DNA of 64,000 bases from Isoetes taiwanensis. Its lineage: Eukaryota > Streptophyta > Lycopodiopsida > Isoetales > Isoetaceae. The first letter of the stretch is position 1, and each line of letters starts with the position of its first letter. Below the pieces are notes generated by a model, which was given only the letters and a program-made list of their open reading frames with translations, did not search any database and was not told the origin of the DNA. The DNA is taken from contig JAJEKV010000045.1 of NCBI GenBank assembly GCA_021234155.1, positions 10,238,631 through 10,302,630 of the forward strand, read 5' to 3'. Below are positions 13,580-24,822 of the stretch, in pieces. A program made the translations under genes and the position numbers.

Positions 13580-14347
13580 ATGAAGAGCAAAGGACGTGAA
13601 TTGGCTATGGCGGAGCCTTATAGCAGAGCCAACGCTGCGGCTTGGGCTTGGTACATGCATGGCGAAAAGGGCAAAAGCTCTGTTTCTGAGATTTGGTTTT
13701 CTAGTAAATCTCCTGTTTATCGCCCTTCCCGTTTCCGGCAAGAAGCCATGAAGCAAAGCAGCGCTCAAATTGTTGCCCTTAAGCATGGATCCGGCCGGTA
13801 TGATATGATGAATTTGGGTCTAGATTTTGGTTCTTCTCTGTTTGATTCATATGAAATAGTTGCCTTATCAGATCAGCTTGATAAGAGCTTATTTGGATTT
13901 TTAGAAGAACATGCTGCCAGTTCAAAAAAAGATCATGCTGTGCATAAGCCTAGCAGTGAAGATTTGTTGAGCAGCTCATATCTGAAGGATGATAATGTGA
14001 AGAATTCATCCAAGCTCTTGGTTCAAAGTAAAGATTGTGATGGTCCAATTGAAGACTATGGTTATAGGATTAAGAGGCACAGAAGAGGCAGGTTTTCCAA
14101 GGCTTTTCAATCTTGGCTAGGATTGAAATCTTGCACTTCTTTTTCTTCAAGGGTGGATTGCGCGGATTTGGACATAGAAGATGATCATGTTTATCACCAT
14201 AGCCATGAACATCATCATTATCATCACCACCACCACCACTACCAGGATTGCCATATTGATGCTTCTAAACATGATCATTTGATGCTTGAGTTTGGTTCTC
14301 CTCAAGTTCTAGAAGTCATCCTACACCATGCTCTCCAATCAAAATAA
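13580..14347 (+). CDS. Conserved plant protein of unknown function, histidine-rich
   Basis: A 255-codon single-exon frame. I start it at ATG 13580; a TTG two codons upstream also keeps the frame open but is not a likely start. The N-terminus reads SRANAAAWAWYMHGEKG and a central block reads SSLFDSYEIVALSDQLDKSL. Such SLxDSYE blocks occur in small uncharacterised plant proteins, from memory of the family only. Basic stretches (IKRHRRGR) precede a histidine-rich run at about residues 204-228, where more than half the residues are His or Tyr. The tail is hydrophobic (VLEVILHHALQSK). No signal peptide or membrane helix is seen. The His run suggests metal binding or a nuclear-speckle-type low-complexity segment, which is inference. 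This is the best-preserved single-exon host gene in the left half. Confidence 0.75.
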   Translation: MKSKGRELAMAEPYSRANAAAWAWYMHGEKGKSSVSEIWFSSKSPVYRPSRFRQEAMKQSSAQIVALKHGSGRYDMMNLGLDFGSSLFDSYEIVALSDQLDKSLFGFLEEHAASSKKDHAVHKPSSEDLLSSSYLKDDNVKNSSKLLVQSKDCDGPIEDYGYRIKRHRRGRFSKAFQSWLGLKSCTSFSSRVDCADLDIEDDHVYHHSHEHHHYHHHHHHYQDCHIDASKHDHLMLEFGSPQVLEVILHHALQSK

Positions 14348-15327
14348 TATGGAATTTTCTTCAATTAAGGCAATATGGATTTGCTTAATCTTGGTCACAA
14401 TTTTGTATATCATATATAGATGACGGTTTATAGATTACAACATATTATCAATTTGTACATATTATCTATTGATCTTGATGGGGTTCTACACGTTTGAAAT
14501 ACAAGACAGTTTGAAGTTGAATTTTGAGCACATTTGGACCTACCAATCAACTCTCCAACCACTATTTATTTGTGTGTATTATCGCTTAAGTGTGTATTAT
14601 CGCTTCTTAACCGTTAGATTAAGTGTTTTTAAAAAAAAATTCAATGGTGCACAAGTCAAGATGCTCTCTCTCCCGCAATCTCGTAAGGCGTCCATTAGGA
14701 AGTCTTTTCTGTGTCAAACTTGGGGTGTTTGACCCGCACCTAAAAATACACACAATATACATATAGACCACGTCAGTATTATGGCAAGAAATACTGATCC
14801 GTGTATTATACATGTCAAAGAGGACGGGGAATCGAACCCAGTTAAACACGAACACGAACTCAAATACACTGTATGTGTCAAAGCAAAAGAGAACCAAATG
14901 AATATAAGGAAAACCGAGAAACTAGGAGTTCGAGGAATTGAACCTCGCCATTTAGCCATTACTCAACCAAGCATAAAGAGGCTTCACAGAGTGGAGCCAC
15001 GTTATAAGGGGCCAAAGCCCTCTAAAAATTTGAAAGGTAAGCGTCGGTAACAAGATACATTTGAATAAAATCAAAAAGATGTCAATGTCATTCATTTACC
15101 ACAAATTTTGTCAAGAAAGAAGAACGAGTAAAAGTTAACATGAAACCGCAAGTCAAAGCGGTCTGCTGAGGGATCGAGATCCCACAGCTCACACCAAAGA
15201 AGCGACCATCGGGCCGCAGGGATGAGGTCCCACGACCCACTAAAACGGCACCATAAAACAAGCGGTGGCTGCCACCATAAATGGCGACCAAAGAAAAAGT
15301 TATTTTCAGCTAGTTCAACATGTTTCA
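14348..15327. other. 3' flank with tRNA-like T-arm motifs
   Basis: No gene is seen. On the minus strand, GGGTTCGATTCCCC (about 14825-14838) and CGAGGTTCAATTCCTCG (14933-14949) look like tRNA T-arms / pol III B boxes; the second has a perfect 5-bp stem. No complete cloverleaf is visible, so these may be SINE or tRNA remnants. Confidence 0.4.
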
Positions 15328-15729
15328 TTATCGATCAAAAACAGCCAAAAGTTCAACAAGTTTATCAATTTCTAGCCCCCCAACCATAGCATCCCTCACC
15401 AACAAGTCAATTTGCCGGATCTCCTGAGTCAGTAAAGCCCTGGCAAGGCTCATGTGAGAGCGTAAAGCATGGATATCCGATGGCAAAACACCAAGGCGAT
15501 CCCAACTGACTGCAGATAAGGCAGCATCCATAGCCCCATAGAGGCTGCGAAGCTGCCTCTTAAGTATCCGCAAGGAAGCAGCTATGCGGTGAGCTTCAGT
15601 ACCAACCTGTATCACACAATTTAAAAACTCCTCAGCAGTGAATGTCTCTTCTTCTTCCGGAGGATAAGCAAGAGGATTTGGATGAGAGTCATCCACAGCC
15701 GCAGACCACAAACCGGGGCTTATATGCAC
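15328..15729 (-). CDS. Small helical ORF next to the HUH gene
   Basis: About 133 codons open on the minus strand, beginning at a GTG within a frame open from about 15756. It has no good ATG at its start, so it may be a downstream exon of the HUH gene or a second ORF of the same element. The sequence has an acidic start (PPEEEETFTAEEF) followed by amphipathic helices rich in Leu, Arg and Ala (HRIAASLRILKRQLRSLYG; LARALLTQEIRQIDLLVRD). I do not recognise the family. The same strand and close spacing to the HUH reading frame suggest they belong together. Confidence 0.4.
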   Translation of the reverse strand: MHISPGLWSAAVDDSHPNPLAYPPEEEETFTAEEFLNCVIQVGTEAHRIAASLRILKRQLRSLYGAMDAALSAVSWDRLGVLPSDIHALRSHMSLARALLTQEIRQIDLLVRDAMVGGLEIDKLVELLAVFDR

Positions 15730-15791
15730 ATCAACAGAGTCACATGCGGGGAGTTACATGGACTTTAAGCTTCCGCCTCCATAACACGAAA

Positions 15792-16750
15792 TCAACCTGG
15801 AAAATTACAAAGCAAACAAACAAACAAGCAAGAATTAGAAACCTGTACATAGCTCGCCCACAAACAGATCTCATCCGACTGCCATTGTATGATCTCCAGT
15901 ATGAATGGGGATGAAATCGGCACCAACATCGGTACATTGGCTCGAGAACCAAAAGACCTTTCATCCGTGTCCTCAAAGTTCTCGTCCCCGCCGTCTAGGA
16001 TGCTATCATCCCAATAGCGGCGCCAGCCCATTCCTCTCAACCGAACATACCCCCATCGGGCAGCCCAAATATAATAGCCCTGACATCTGATGGCAAACAA
16101 GAGGAAGGATTCAGAAGTACACGCCAAGCAGCCCTTACTCTATGCTCATTAATATGAGCAGAATTAGAAGGGATGATCCAGGAGCTGCTGAGCGTATATT
16201 TAGAAGACCTCAACATCTTACATACAGTATAAGTTAGACTAGGTGTATGCCTCCGTCCGCCATGGTAAAAAACAAAGTGAGCAGCCTTATTCATCAGATT
16301 TCTGTTATCAAGAACACACAATCCTTTAGTATCACCTGCCCCCCATCTAAGGTATAGATCTTTACCCCTTTCAACCATTCCCTCGGATACATTGTACAGA
16401 TGACAAGTATAATGCACTTTGCCGATATCCTTCATACAATACCCGACCATGCCCTCAAAACAATGGAGCTTGGTGTTTTTTAAGGCCTTGCAGATCAAAA
16501 CTACGCCCGTGGGCTTGGGCTTCCAGTTAAAAGCAGATTTAATAGCCTCATTCACGCTCTTTGGATTTCTAAAACGACATCTTAAAACGGCCTGTACATG
16601 CAGATGGTCGGCTGAGGACCCTCTTTCTAATGCCACAAACACCGGCCGGCATTTAGAGTTTGAGAACAAAACAAGGCCATCATAAAATGATCTTGGCACA
16701 TCTTGGCCGAAAAGACCCGGCGTGGCGTAAACATCAAGCCAATCATTCAT
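15792..16750 (-). CDS. HUH endonuclease (Rep/Replitron-like), frameshifted
   Basis: From ATG 16750 the minus frame encodes a protein with FVALERGSSADHLHVQ. HLH at residues 49-51 is the metal-binding HUH motif. MVGYCMKD follows, with Tyr104 and Lys107 as the YxxK catalytic motif of rolling-circle Rep nucleases. Beyond the nuclease core comes SSSWIIP...RAAWRVLLNPSSCLPSDVRAIIF, which resembles, from memory, the C-terminal part of eukaryotic HUH transposon proteins (Replitron type). The first frame stops at 16037. An overlapping frame continues with GWRRYWDDS and acidic residues down to 15792, so one frameshift lies near 16040-16065. No helicase domain is visible, unlike geminivirus Rep or Helitron RepHel. 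There is a possible short intron (about 15797-15842). Single-tyrosine motif and overall fold are solid; the family assignment is inference. Confidence 0.6.
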
Positions 16751-16934
16751 ATTCAAATCCACAAGTGGAACAGATCGGGTTACACGGCCCGGGCAGATGG
16801 GAAGGAAGCATCACCGGCTTCTAGCAAGCCGACCACCGAATTTTCGACGCCAGCGGGGACATGGCAACAAGAACAAGGGACCAAGACAAAGCAAAAAAAC
16901 GAGTAAGAGCGAGGGGATGGCGCAGGCGCTTACC

Positions 16935-17056
16935 TTCAAGGGCCGATGAAGATATGTGAGCAAGATCATCGGCTCCATGCCTATCCTCTGCGCCAAATTT
17001 AGAATCGCCCAGCTGCGCTCTCCTCCAGCAAAATAGGAAGGCAAGAAAGGAACCAT
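16935..17056 (-). other. Possible 5' exon upstream of HUH gene
   Basis: On the minus strand an ATG at 17056 opens 41 codons that run into a good donor, CTTGAAG|GTAAGC (intron from 16934). No acceptor joins it in frame to the HUH ORF, so it may be an untranslated exon or uORF of that gene, or unrelated. Confidence 0.3.
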
Positions 17057-17918
17057 CGAAATAAAACTAAACCCTAAAATACCCTTTCTCGGCCAAACTC
17101 AGGTATTTTATCAGTATTTATACGGTTTTAATACAAATACATTCCAAAAACCTTTATAAATCTTATGTAAGAAACATACGACATTTCAACCAGCAGACAT
17201 TATAAAAACAAAGGCAAAGGACAACACGCCCACATTAGAAAGAAAATAATATCTCGTAGGCAAAAAAGACGTGCAAATTGAAATCAAATATCTGCCTTCA
17301 TTAAGGAGACGACAAGCAAGAAAAGAAATGGATTAGTGTAAGAGATGCGTAAGGACTATGGCATTACTATGACATTATAAGAAGACTCACGAAATATCTT
17401 GTATAAATACAAAATTGACATCAAGTCATGGAAAGTAGAGATACTCAAGGTTGCTCTATATCACAAAAAATAGTTCATCATGCAAAACATTTAAATATAC
17501 GGCCAAGATACATTACATTAAAATAGGACACATTTCAACAGATGGGCCTCATGCAGTAAAGTGGGACTCCTTCCAGAATTGATCACTTTTTCTCTTAATC
17601 ATCGTTAGATTTTCACTTCATACAACAAGAAATGCTTCATGATATTTTTCCACAATGTTTATAAACAATGAGTTGAGAGAGTTCAAACGTTTATAAGTGA
17701 CAAGTCTCATATAATACTATAGCTGGAGGGTGCTCATTTCTTTGGAAATGTGACAAGTAAGGTATGACCATACCACACACTCCACCATTTCCTCCTCATA
17801 GGATCAACAAGATTTGGCCGCCATTTTTTCTCCTGCCGGTGTACTGTTTTTTTAACTTGTCTCTCAACTGGCTCTCGATATTGCATCTGAAACAGTGTTG
17901 ATTTTAGTGGCTATGTCC
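17057..17918. other. No feature seen
   Basis: AT-rich DNA between the HUH gene and a dispersed repeat. No open frame of note, no repeat structure recognised. Confidence 0.5.
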
Positions 17919-18369
17919 TACATATTCTAAACGAGGTGCACCCTGGACTACCACAGTCGTAGGATTCGTCGATCCTACGACCCAGATCATATGTTGGGGC
18001 ATGTGAGCACCTTTCGTTTCGCTTATAGTCATTTATGATTGGAGGCGCCTATGATTTTGAAATATGAAATACGATTTCGCCTAAGGTTTTGAGAGAATAT
18101 CGAACCTCTATACGGCTTTGCCTAAGATTTCAGAATATGAAATACGGGGGCTCGAACCTCTACCAAAATAACTCAATGTCCTAATAAAACTACTTTAACC
18201 AATATACCCAGTGAGCTAATGTGATTATTTTTTATCCTGAATCTATGTTTCTTTTATAACAACCCATTCAATTGTTTTAGAGATATATAGACTATGGTTT
18301 CAGGAATTGTTATTCTTTACATCCATATCAAATCCCCCTAGAACCCCCTGTTATTTTCCTACATATTTA
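17919..18369 (-). repeat. Dispersed repeat, copy A, with tRNA-like A/B boxes
   Basis: The same approximately 450-bp sequence recurs at 52497-52938 (copy B), in part at 52939-53255 (copy C), and its tail at 59491-59640 (copy D). On the minus strand, TAGCTCACTGGGTA (18205-18218) resembles a pol III A box. GAGGTTCGAGCCC (about 18148-18160) resembles a B box, 44 nt downstream. The repeat extends beyond the tRNA-like part, so it may be a SINE inside a larger unit. Within the unit, a 5-7 nt block around GAAATATGAAATACG occurs twice. Confidence 0.6.
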
Positions 18370-19975
18370 TCACAAAATTGCTATATTTTTGGATTTTTGA
18401 AAAAATTGCCGCTATGCTTAGTAGGCTTCCTTCAGTAAAACAATGAGATTAATTCGTCAAGTTTTCCTAGAGAACCCTTTGATCTTCTACCACATTCGCC
18501 AACTATATGAACTTAGTGAAGGAGCTTTTTTGCCTCTCTATCAATAATCTCAGTTCTTAAATCTCGAACATATCGTCTACTTAGAAACCATACAATTACC
18601 AATTCCGTATAGCCAGGGAGTATAGAGGTGATGGTTTTGAATTTTTATTTGTGCCATAACTATGCTTTAAATATCTGTAGAAATAAAGCTATTTTGATGT
18701 TTTTACAATGGGATGCAACCATATTAAAAAAAAAATACTACTCTCAGATACAATCACCAACAAAATAGGAGATTACAACATTATTTAGTGGCACTTATGT
18801 GTATCATTATGTTGGAGTTATAACAACAATGCTATGGTAGGATTTTAGACATCATTACAAATACTACACAAATACGTTAGTGATTAACATTTATCGCCAC
18901 ATGCACTACATAAATCCTTAAATGGGCAAAACTTATCGCCTTCCAAAAAGTATTACCAAAATAGTGATACCTAGATTATGATATAGTAAAATCATCACTG
19001 ATCTGAAATCCAGGACGCAACTCTTCCCCATCCGGCATAGTGGTGCTAACCCCGATGAGTGCAATCCTTGACAATCCTCATCATCAGGGCTAATTGACAC
19101 AAAGTAGCCTCTTGATATCCTCGAAAGCATCCCATCAGGAAGATCAAACCACTTCGAATAACTTATTGGCCTATTAGCTTATAAAATAGAGTTAATAAAT
19201 TGTGGCATGCCACGTGGCATTATCTGGTGCGGTTGCTGACGTAGCGTACGATCAAACTGTATGACTGCCACAATTATCATTCTTTAATGTCTCCCGTTTC
19301 GAGGCGCAGCCCGTAGTAATTGCCAATTTACTTTTCATGTTTGCTACATTCTTCTTCCTTTCCATCCTTGCTCGAGTCTTTATCCTTTCTCAGCTTTGCT
19401 ATTTCTCTGGCCGATCGAAGTGACCAGCACTCCCAGAGCAATCGAACCTTTTTACATAATGGCAGGTTGGTCGGCATGTTGGGACATCTCATCGGACGCC
19501 TGTAAAATTGAACTCTGAAACTTCCAATTGAGTTGCAGATAATGCATGAGAAGAAAACGAGGTTTGTTTATTGAGTTTTTTTACTCTTGCACTTGCTTCA
19601 TGTTTCTTGATGCTTTGTTCTTACATGCTCTTGATTTTTATAAATTTTAGAGGATCTTACTATACCCTAATACCACAAACCTCTATTCTCGACTTGCGAG
19701 CTCCTCGAAGATCAAACCAACTATGGAGGCCTCCTGTTCAAGCCAATTAAACAGGTATGTGCCTTAGGCTTTCTATTGAGCTAATCTCCTTAGGTCTACT
19801 ATTTTGAGTTAGCTCAGGATCCCTCAAATTTTGTTTTCTTAGTAACATAGAACCCTAAATAGACACCATGAAAAATTACTCTTAAGAATCTCGCTCCAGA
19901 ACATAATTCTGCTTCTAAAGAAATCCTAAAGAAACTTAGCTATAACGTCATCTCTATATTCCTTGCTTCATGACT
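18370..19975. other. Noncoding stretch with a G-box palindrome
   Basis: No gene is recognised. ATGCCACGTGGCAT at 19207-19220 is a perfect palindrome holding a G-box (CACGTG). A possible untranslated exon ends at a good donor CAG|GTATGT near 19754. This could be the promoter and first exon of an unidentified + strand transcript. Confidence 0.35.
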
Positions 19976-20190
19976 AGGTGAGGCATTCTCGACTCTGGAG
20001 TCCAGAATGCACCCAGCCCAAAATCCTATCCTCAAGATCTCTCGAGGAATGGCCCAAATTCGATTGGTATATTCTCGACTCACGAGTCAAGAATGGCTCA
20101 TCCCATTCTGCCTTTACCAAAATACCCTCCCTTGTCTGGACGTGTCCAGACGCCAAGAGTGCATTCTCAACTCGCGAGTGAGAATGCACC
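19976..20190. repeat. Cluster of near-palindromes (ATTCTCGACTCGCGAGT type)
   Basis: Three related imperfect palindromes, each 25-30 nt, lie at about 19981-20008, 20069-20096 and 20160-20186. All follow the pattern ATTCTC-RACTC-N-GAGT-NNAGAAT. A fourth half-copy is at about 19683-19700. Spacing is about 88-92 nt. Conserved text between copies (TCAAGATCTCTC) suggests an old tandem unit. Confidence 0.55.
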
Positions 20191-22455
20191 CACCTAGATT
20201 GAAACCCTCTCTTCAAGATCTCTCAAGGAAGGGCTCTTGCTCGGATGAGCCCATTCTCGTCTTCCTTCTTGACTATCCGACTCAGTCCATTGACTCCTTT
20301 TTGCATACCCTAACTGTTTGAAGCCCTATTCGATTCCTTGGTTCTTTGTTCAGCATCTCTCAATAAGAAAACAAGGAGTCGAACCATTAGGGTTTTTTTG
20401 AGATTGTGAAAAGGCCTTCAAGATATGCCAAATAAGCCAAATGAAGACAAATGAACCACCAATCAGAAATCAGAGCCCGATAGGTCCAGTCAGCAAAATT
20501 GTTACAACTAAATCACTGGATCACGTTTTTAAGCATACATGTTGATAGAGTCCAAATGGCCTCTCGTTGGGCGTAATAGGTAGATCTCATTGAGGTCTTT
20601 CCAACCTTGGGTGCTTTGCACATATTTTAACCACTTGTGATTGTCAAAACTCCAAAAAAAATTGTTTTTAACATTTTTTTACTATCCTATAGGGTTAAAA
20701 GATATGCAAACCATCCAAAATTGAAAAGATCTCAATGAGATCTATCTATTGCATCAAACGAGAGCTCATTTGGATACTTATGCTAGAAAACGTGATCCAG
20801 TGAGTTAAACATAACTGTTTTGCTAACATTTTTTGATTGGTAGTTCATATAGATTAGTCAGAAATTCTTAGAAAGCTCTTTTATGATCTCAAAAAATCCC
20901 TAATCCTATTGTTTAAATTTGGTTTTTCCGGCAAGTGGAAAACTTTTTAGATTTTTTTGCTAAGTTAATTTCCTGAGGTTGTGGTGTTTTTCTTTGCCGA
21001 TAAAAATTTTCGATTCTTCAAAAATCGGCCATGTCCACTGAGTATGATTTTAAAATGCAAAATTGAGAGGCGGTGCATGTTGGTTGTATTTGATGGGAGA
21101 CGCGTAGGATGCACCAAAAATGTTTCGCCTGATTGCAAATTTGATATGGCAGGGATCGGGAAGGAGAATTTTCGTGCAACCCATCGAACTCAGGCATCTG
21201 GATTCTTTTGTGGTAGAACAAGTATGGCTCGCCCCCGAACTGCCATTTTAATTATCCAACATATAGTTTTGTATTCAATTAGGGTTCGCTCCCGGACTGC
21301 AATGATTACTTGAGCTTGGTGGAATTGTTGTAGTATACTGCTGGCGAGCAAACATGTAAGAGATCTGATTACTTCCATTGGCACTCCTGGGCAATCATTT
21401 CTTTCTTAAAACCACCGATGTCTATGCTTTTTTAGGTTTTGAAGGTTCGTTTGTGGATGAAAGTTTCCAGTCTGGGCAGAGGTACGTGGCTTGCTAAAAA
21501 TCTGAGATGCTTGAGAACAGGTTTGTTTTGTTGCAACAAACCATTTGCAATACGTTTCTTCTCTGTTATTCTTTTGTTGCCTCTTGGCTAATGATTATTA
21601 TGCATTTACTGAGGCCAGACATAGAAGCATGTCTTTGCACATGCAGAATAAGAAATAAGAACTGGGAAAGCTTATACCATATCAATCTTGGCTGCTCGGG
21701 AAAACAGATATATCTCTTGCTGCCTTTTCAAGGTGCTTTAATATCCAGCTATGGTTAGGTTTGCACTCTGACAATGACTAGCTATCACAACCATGTTTTG
21801 ATATGTGCATCCTTAGGTCTAGGGCATCAATGTTATTCAGACTCTTAGGAATCAAGATACATGTGCAGTCTAATTTCACCATGGCATACTCTTATATGCA
21901 TTCGTCTTTCAATTGCTAGGTATGGAGGCAGAACCGTATGCGCACCTTACAGTTCCTTACAGTTCAATAGAGTTGGTGTCTGTTTCTATGAAGTTTAATC
22001 TCAGCTTGCTGTTTCTGCAATCTCAACTTGCTCTTTCACTTTGACCTGTTACAGGAAATAGGCATGTATATGAAGTTCTTCTATAGTCTAATAGGGCTAC
22101 ATGAGTTTTACATGTGACTGCATAAGGTGTTTATTTGGGACAGTTGTCATATATTGCTCCCACGTAAGGCTTCACATTTGCAGGTGGATTGATTACCTAA
22201 ATTGTGGCTTCTAGAAATAATTATGCAACCAGCAAAGTGTGAGGTCTGGCTGATACTTTTGCTTTTCTTTGCAGGAAACAGTAGCATGCGAATAGTCAAA
22301 AGCTTTTAATATTTGTTGTTTACAACTGTTTGCATTTCATGTATAGTCTTCTTAAAGTATATCATGGAACCTTTAGAATTAACATCATTTTGGCCACTAT
22401 TTGCCTTTGATACTTCAAATTTGATAGGGAGTTAATAATATTCTCTACCTTACAG
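20191..22455 (+). other. Possible intronic DNA, no coding exon identified
   Basis: No convincing ORF. Candidate splice-bounded segments exist, such as about 21436-21480 (acceptor TTTTTTAG, donor GAG|GTACGT), suggesting that this region may be introns of a + strand transcript running toward 22.6 kb. Confidence 0.25.
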
Positions 22456-22614
22456 GTTACAGGGACAGAGCTTCTTGACTACATTGAAGATGAGGCACCC
22501 ATCTTATTTGCATGTGCAGTCATTCTATTCAAGACTCCTTTTTCATTATCCCTCTTTTTCACACACAAGATTGAAGCTGGGGATTTTGTTGATGCAAGTA
22601 CATGCCAGGATTAG
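22456..22614 (+). CDS. Candidate terminal exon, membrane-type peptide
   Basis: After an acceptor ACCTTACAG, 52 codons are open to a TAG at 22612-22614. The peptide starts VTGTELLDYIEDEAPILF and holds a hydrophobic run (ILFACAVILF...FSLSLFF), like a single membrane segment. The family is not recognised. A donor-like GCAA|GTACAT inside leaves open that it is an internal exon instead. Confidence 0.25.
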   Translation, partial: VTGTELLDYIEDEAPILFACAVILFKTPFSLSLFFTHKIEAGDFVDASTCQD

Positions 22615-23640
22615 CTTTTAGAATCACATATGCAAGGGTCCAGCTGTCTGGATATACACTATTCTAAGATTTGTGTAGTTATTAGAGTAATGGAATGGCT
22701 TATATTGAGCCTCCGCATTCATTTTAATGCAGTTCTACATGCTAAGAACAACCAAATTTGTGATGCTTGGGCGCCAGATATATAGTGCCACAATTCTTCG
22801 TTATTTTGCGGTTCTGCTTGTGTTTATGCAGCTTGCATGCAAGAGTTGTGCACGTCCTATGATACGGATGGAGGAAAAGGTTGAGATGGAAAGTAAGGTA
22901 AATGGAATCCTTCATTACAGGAACATGATTGGAAGTAACCAGTATATGCTAATGCTGGCCAGAATGGTACGATAGCAGTTAATTTTTTTTTGACGTGGTA
23001 AAAAACGATTCAGAGCTTATATGAGTTGCGTGACTGGTTGGTACACTCAATCTCTTTATTGAGAAAAAAAATGGATCTATCATTTCATACAATACTTCTA
23101 TAGAAACCTTGGAGTTGTTTAGTAAGTGTTAAAGCTAGCCTTTTAACTGGATCCTCAAATATGTTGTGTATGTATATCTGTTTTCTATAGTTTAGAAATC
23201 CTTACCATATTTTCTCTATAACTACTGTAAACAGCTGTGTGGATTTATGTGCATATTGCTGGCACAATATATGAGTTGTGTGCTATTGGATGTAATTTCA
23301 TAATCTAGCATACCTTCAGCACTTAATCAATCCTTTATGACCAGTTAAGAATGGTTGCCATTCTGCAAATGTAGGGAAAACCTCAGTATTTTCTCTCTTA
23401 CGAAGTTTCCAGTTGTCCTTTGATGGGTTAAAGTCATGATGATGATTTATTGTGCACTTATCTTTTTTGTTAGGATACACGGCTTGGATATCTTCTTCAG
23501 CTTCTGTCTTTCGACTCCCCAACTTTCTCATGTGACTTTGATTCTAGAGCTTTGTTTAGTGGCAGTAGTACCGTTTTTGCAGCAGTAGGAGCAGAATCTT
23601 TTTCTATGCCATAACTATGCTTTTGACTTGGTGAATGATT
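22615..23640. other. No feature seen
   Basis: AT-rich DNA; an 82-codon frame at 22727-22975 overlaps possible splice signals but has no recognisable content. Confidence 0.4.
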
Positions 23641-23886
23641 GAATGGAGCTTCTTATTGGCAGACTATACATTTGAGAGGATACCTCAGCAATAAGTATAC
23701 ATCAATGAGTGCATATTCTTCAACCACAACATGAATCTCAGCAACAGGTATACATCAATGAGTGAATGGAGCTTCTTATTGACAGACTATACATTTGAGA
23801 GAATACCTCAGCAATAAGTATACATCAATGAGTGCATATTCTTCAACCACAACATGAATCTCAACAACAGGTATACATCAATGAGT
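23641..23886 (+). repeat. Tandem duplication, 123-bp unit x2
   Basis: Unit 1 is 23641-23763 and unit 2 is 23764-23886, differing at only a few bases. A partial third unit follows. Inside each, GTATACATCAATGAGTG occurs twice, so the array is nested. Confidence 0.85.
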
Positions 23887-24360
23887 GCATATTCGTCAAC
23901 CAAAACCTAAATTTTAGAATTCCTTTACCATTTCTTAATGAAATAAAATTATACTAGCATGATTTGTTGCAGGAATAGTAACCTTAAAAGCACAAGTTTA
24001 CTATAACAACTTTGACCTCTCCGAACTCATAGGCATAATCATCTTGAAGGATTTTGAAGTGTTTGCAAGCTCATTGAGGAGAATCTCATTCTTAAATCAT
24101 GATACAGGATGGTCAGAGTTAATTGAGGACAAAGTAAAATGATGAAATAAAGTTCAAACTATCTAGACCAGTATATATTCTTGGCGATTCGCTTGGTGGA
24201 TGCACGAAATATGAATGCACCAGCAAAGTTTCATGGGTATGTCTTATTATGTCCTCCATATTCTACTTATTATATGTCCTCCATATGTTGTATGTGCCAT
24301 GTGAGAGGACACTATTACAAATTCTGATTTTAAAGCTAACTCTCTTAAGTTAAAAAAGCT

Positions 24361-24822
24361 TTTGAGGTGGATCGTCCAACATTGTGTATTCATAGCAGAC
24401 AATTATGAAACAAGATTGTGACTTAATTATTTGAATGCTCCATAGTATCAATGATTCATCCCCATTGCATTGTAACTTAATGATCGCCTCTTTCACATAG
24501 CACCAACAGACAAATTAAATAAATGCCTATGCTATTTCTGCGTCATCTACTACATAACACGTAGTTAAAAGTATATGTTGTAGCTTTCAAGGTGGATGGT
24601 CCAACATTTTGTATTGCGTAACACACAATTATGAAACAAGATTGTGACTTAATTGTTTGAATTCTCCCCAATATCAATGATTCATCCACGTTGCCAGGTT
24701 CCCTTGTAACTTAATGATGGCCTCTTCCACATAGCACCTTCAACAAACAAACTAAAAAAGTGCCTCTGCTATTTGTGGGTCATCTCCTACATAACATGTT
24801 AGTTAAAATATATATTGTACCT
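24361..24822 (+). repeat. Diverged tandem duplication, ~230-bp unit x2
   Basis: Two adjacent copies (about 24361-24587 and 24588-24822) share GGTGGATNGTCCAACATT, ACAATTATGAAACAAGATTG, ATCAATGATTCATCC and CACATAGCACC in the same order, with many substitutions. The region 23887-24360 between this and the previous tandem repeat holds no recognised feature. Confidence 0.75.

Noticed and set aside
15792-16750. Integrated geminivirus Rep
   Set aside because: HUH motifs fit, but no helicase Walker motifs and no virus-like neighbours were seen; an HUH transposon is the better reading. Not fully excluded.
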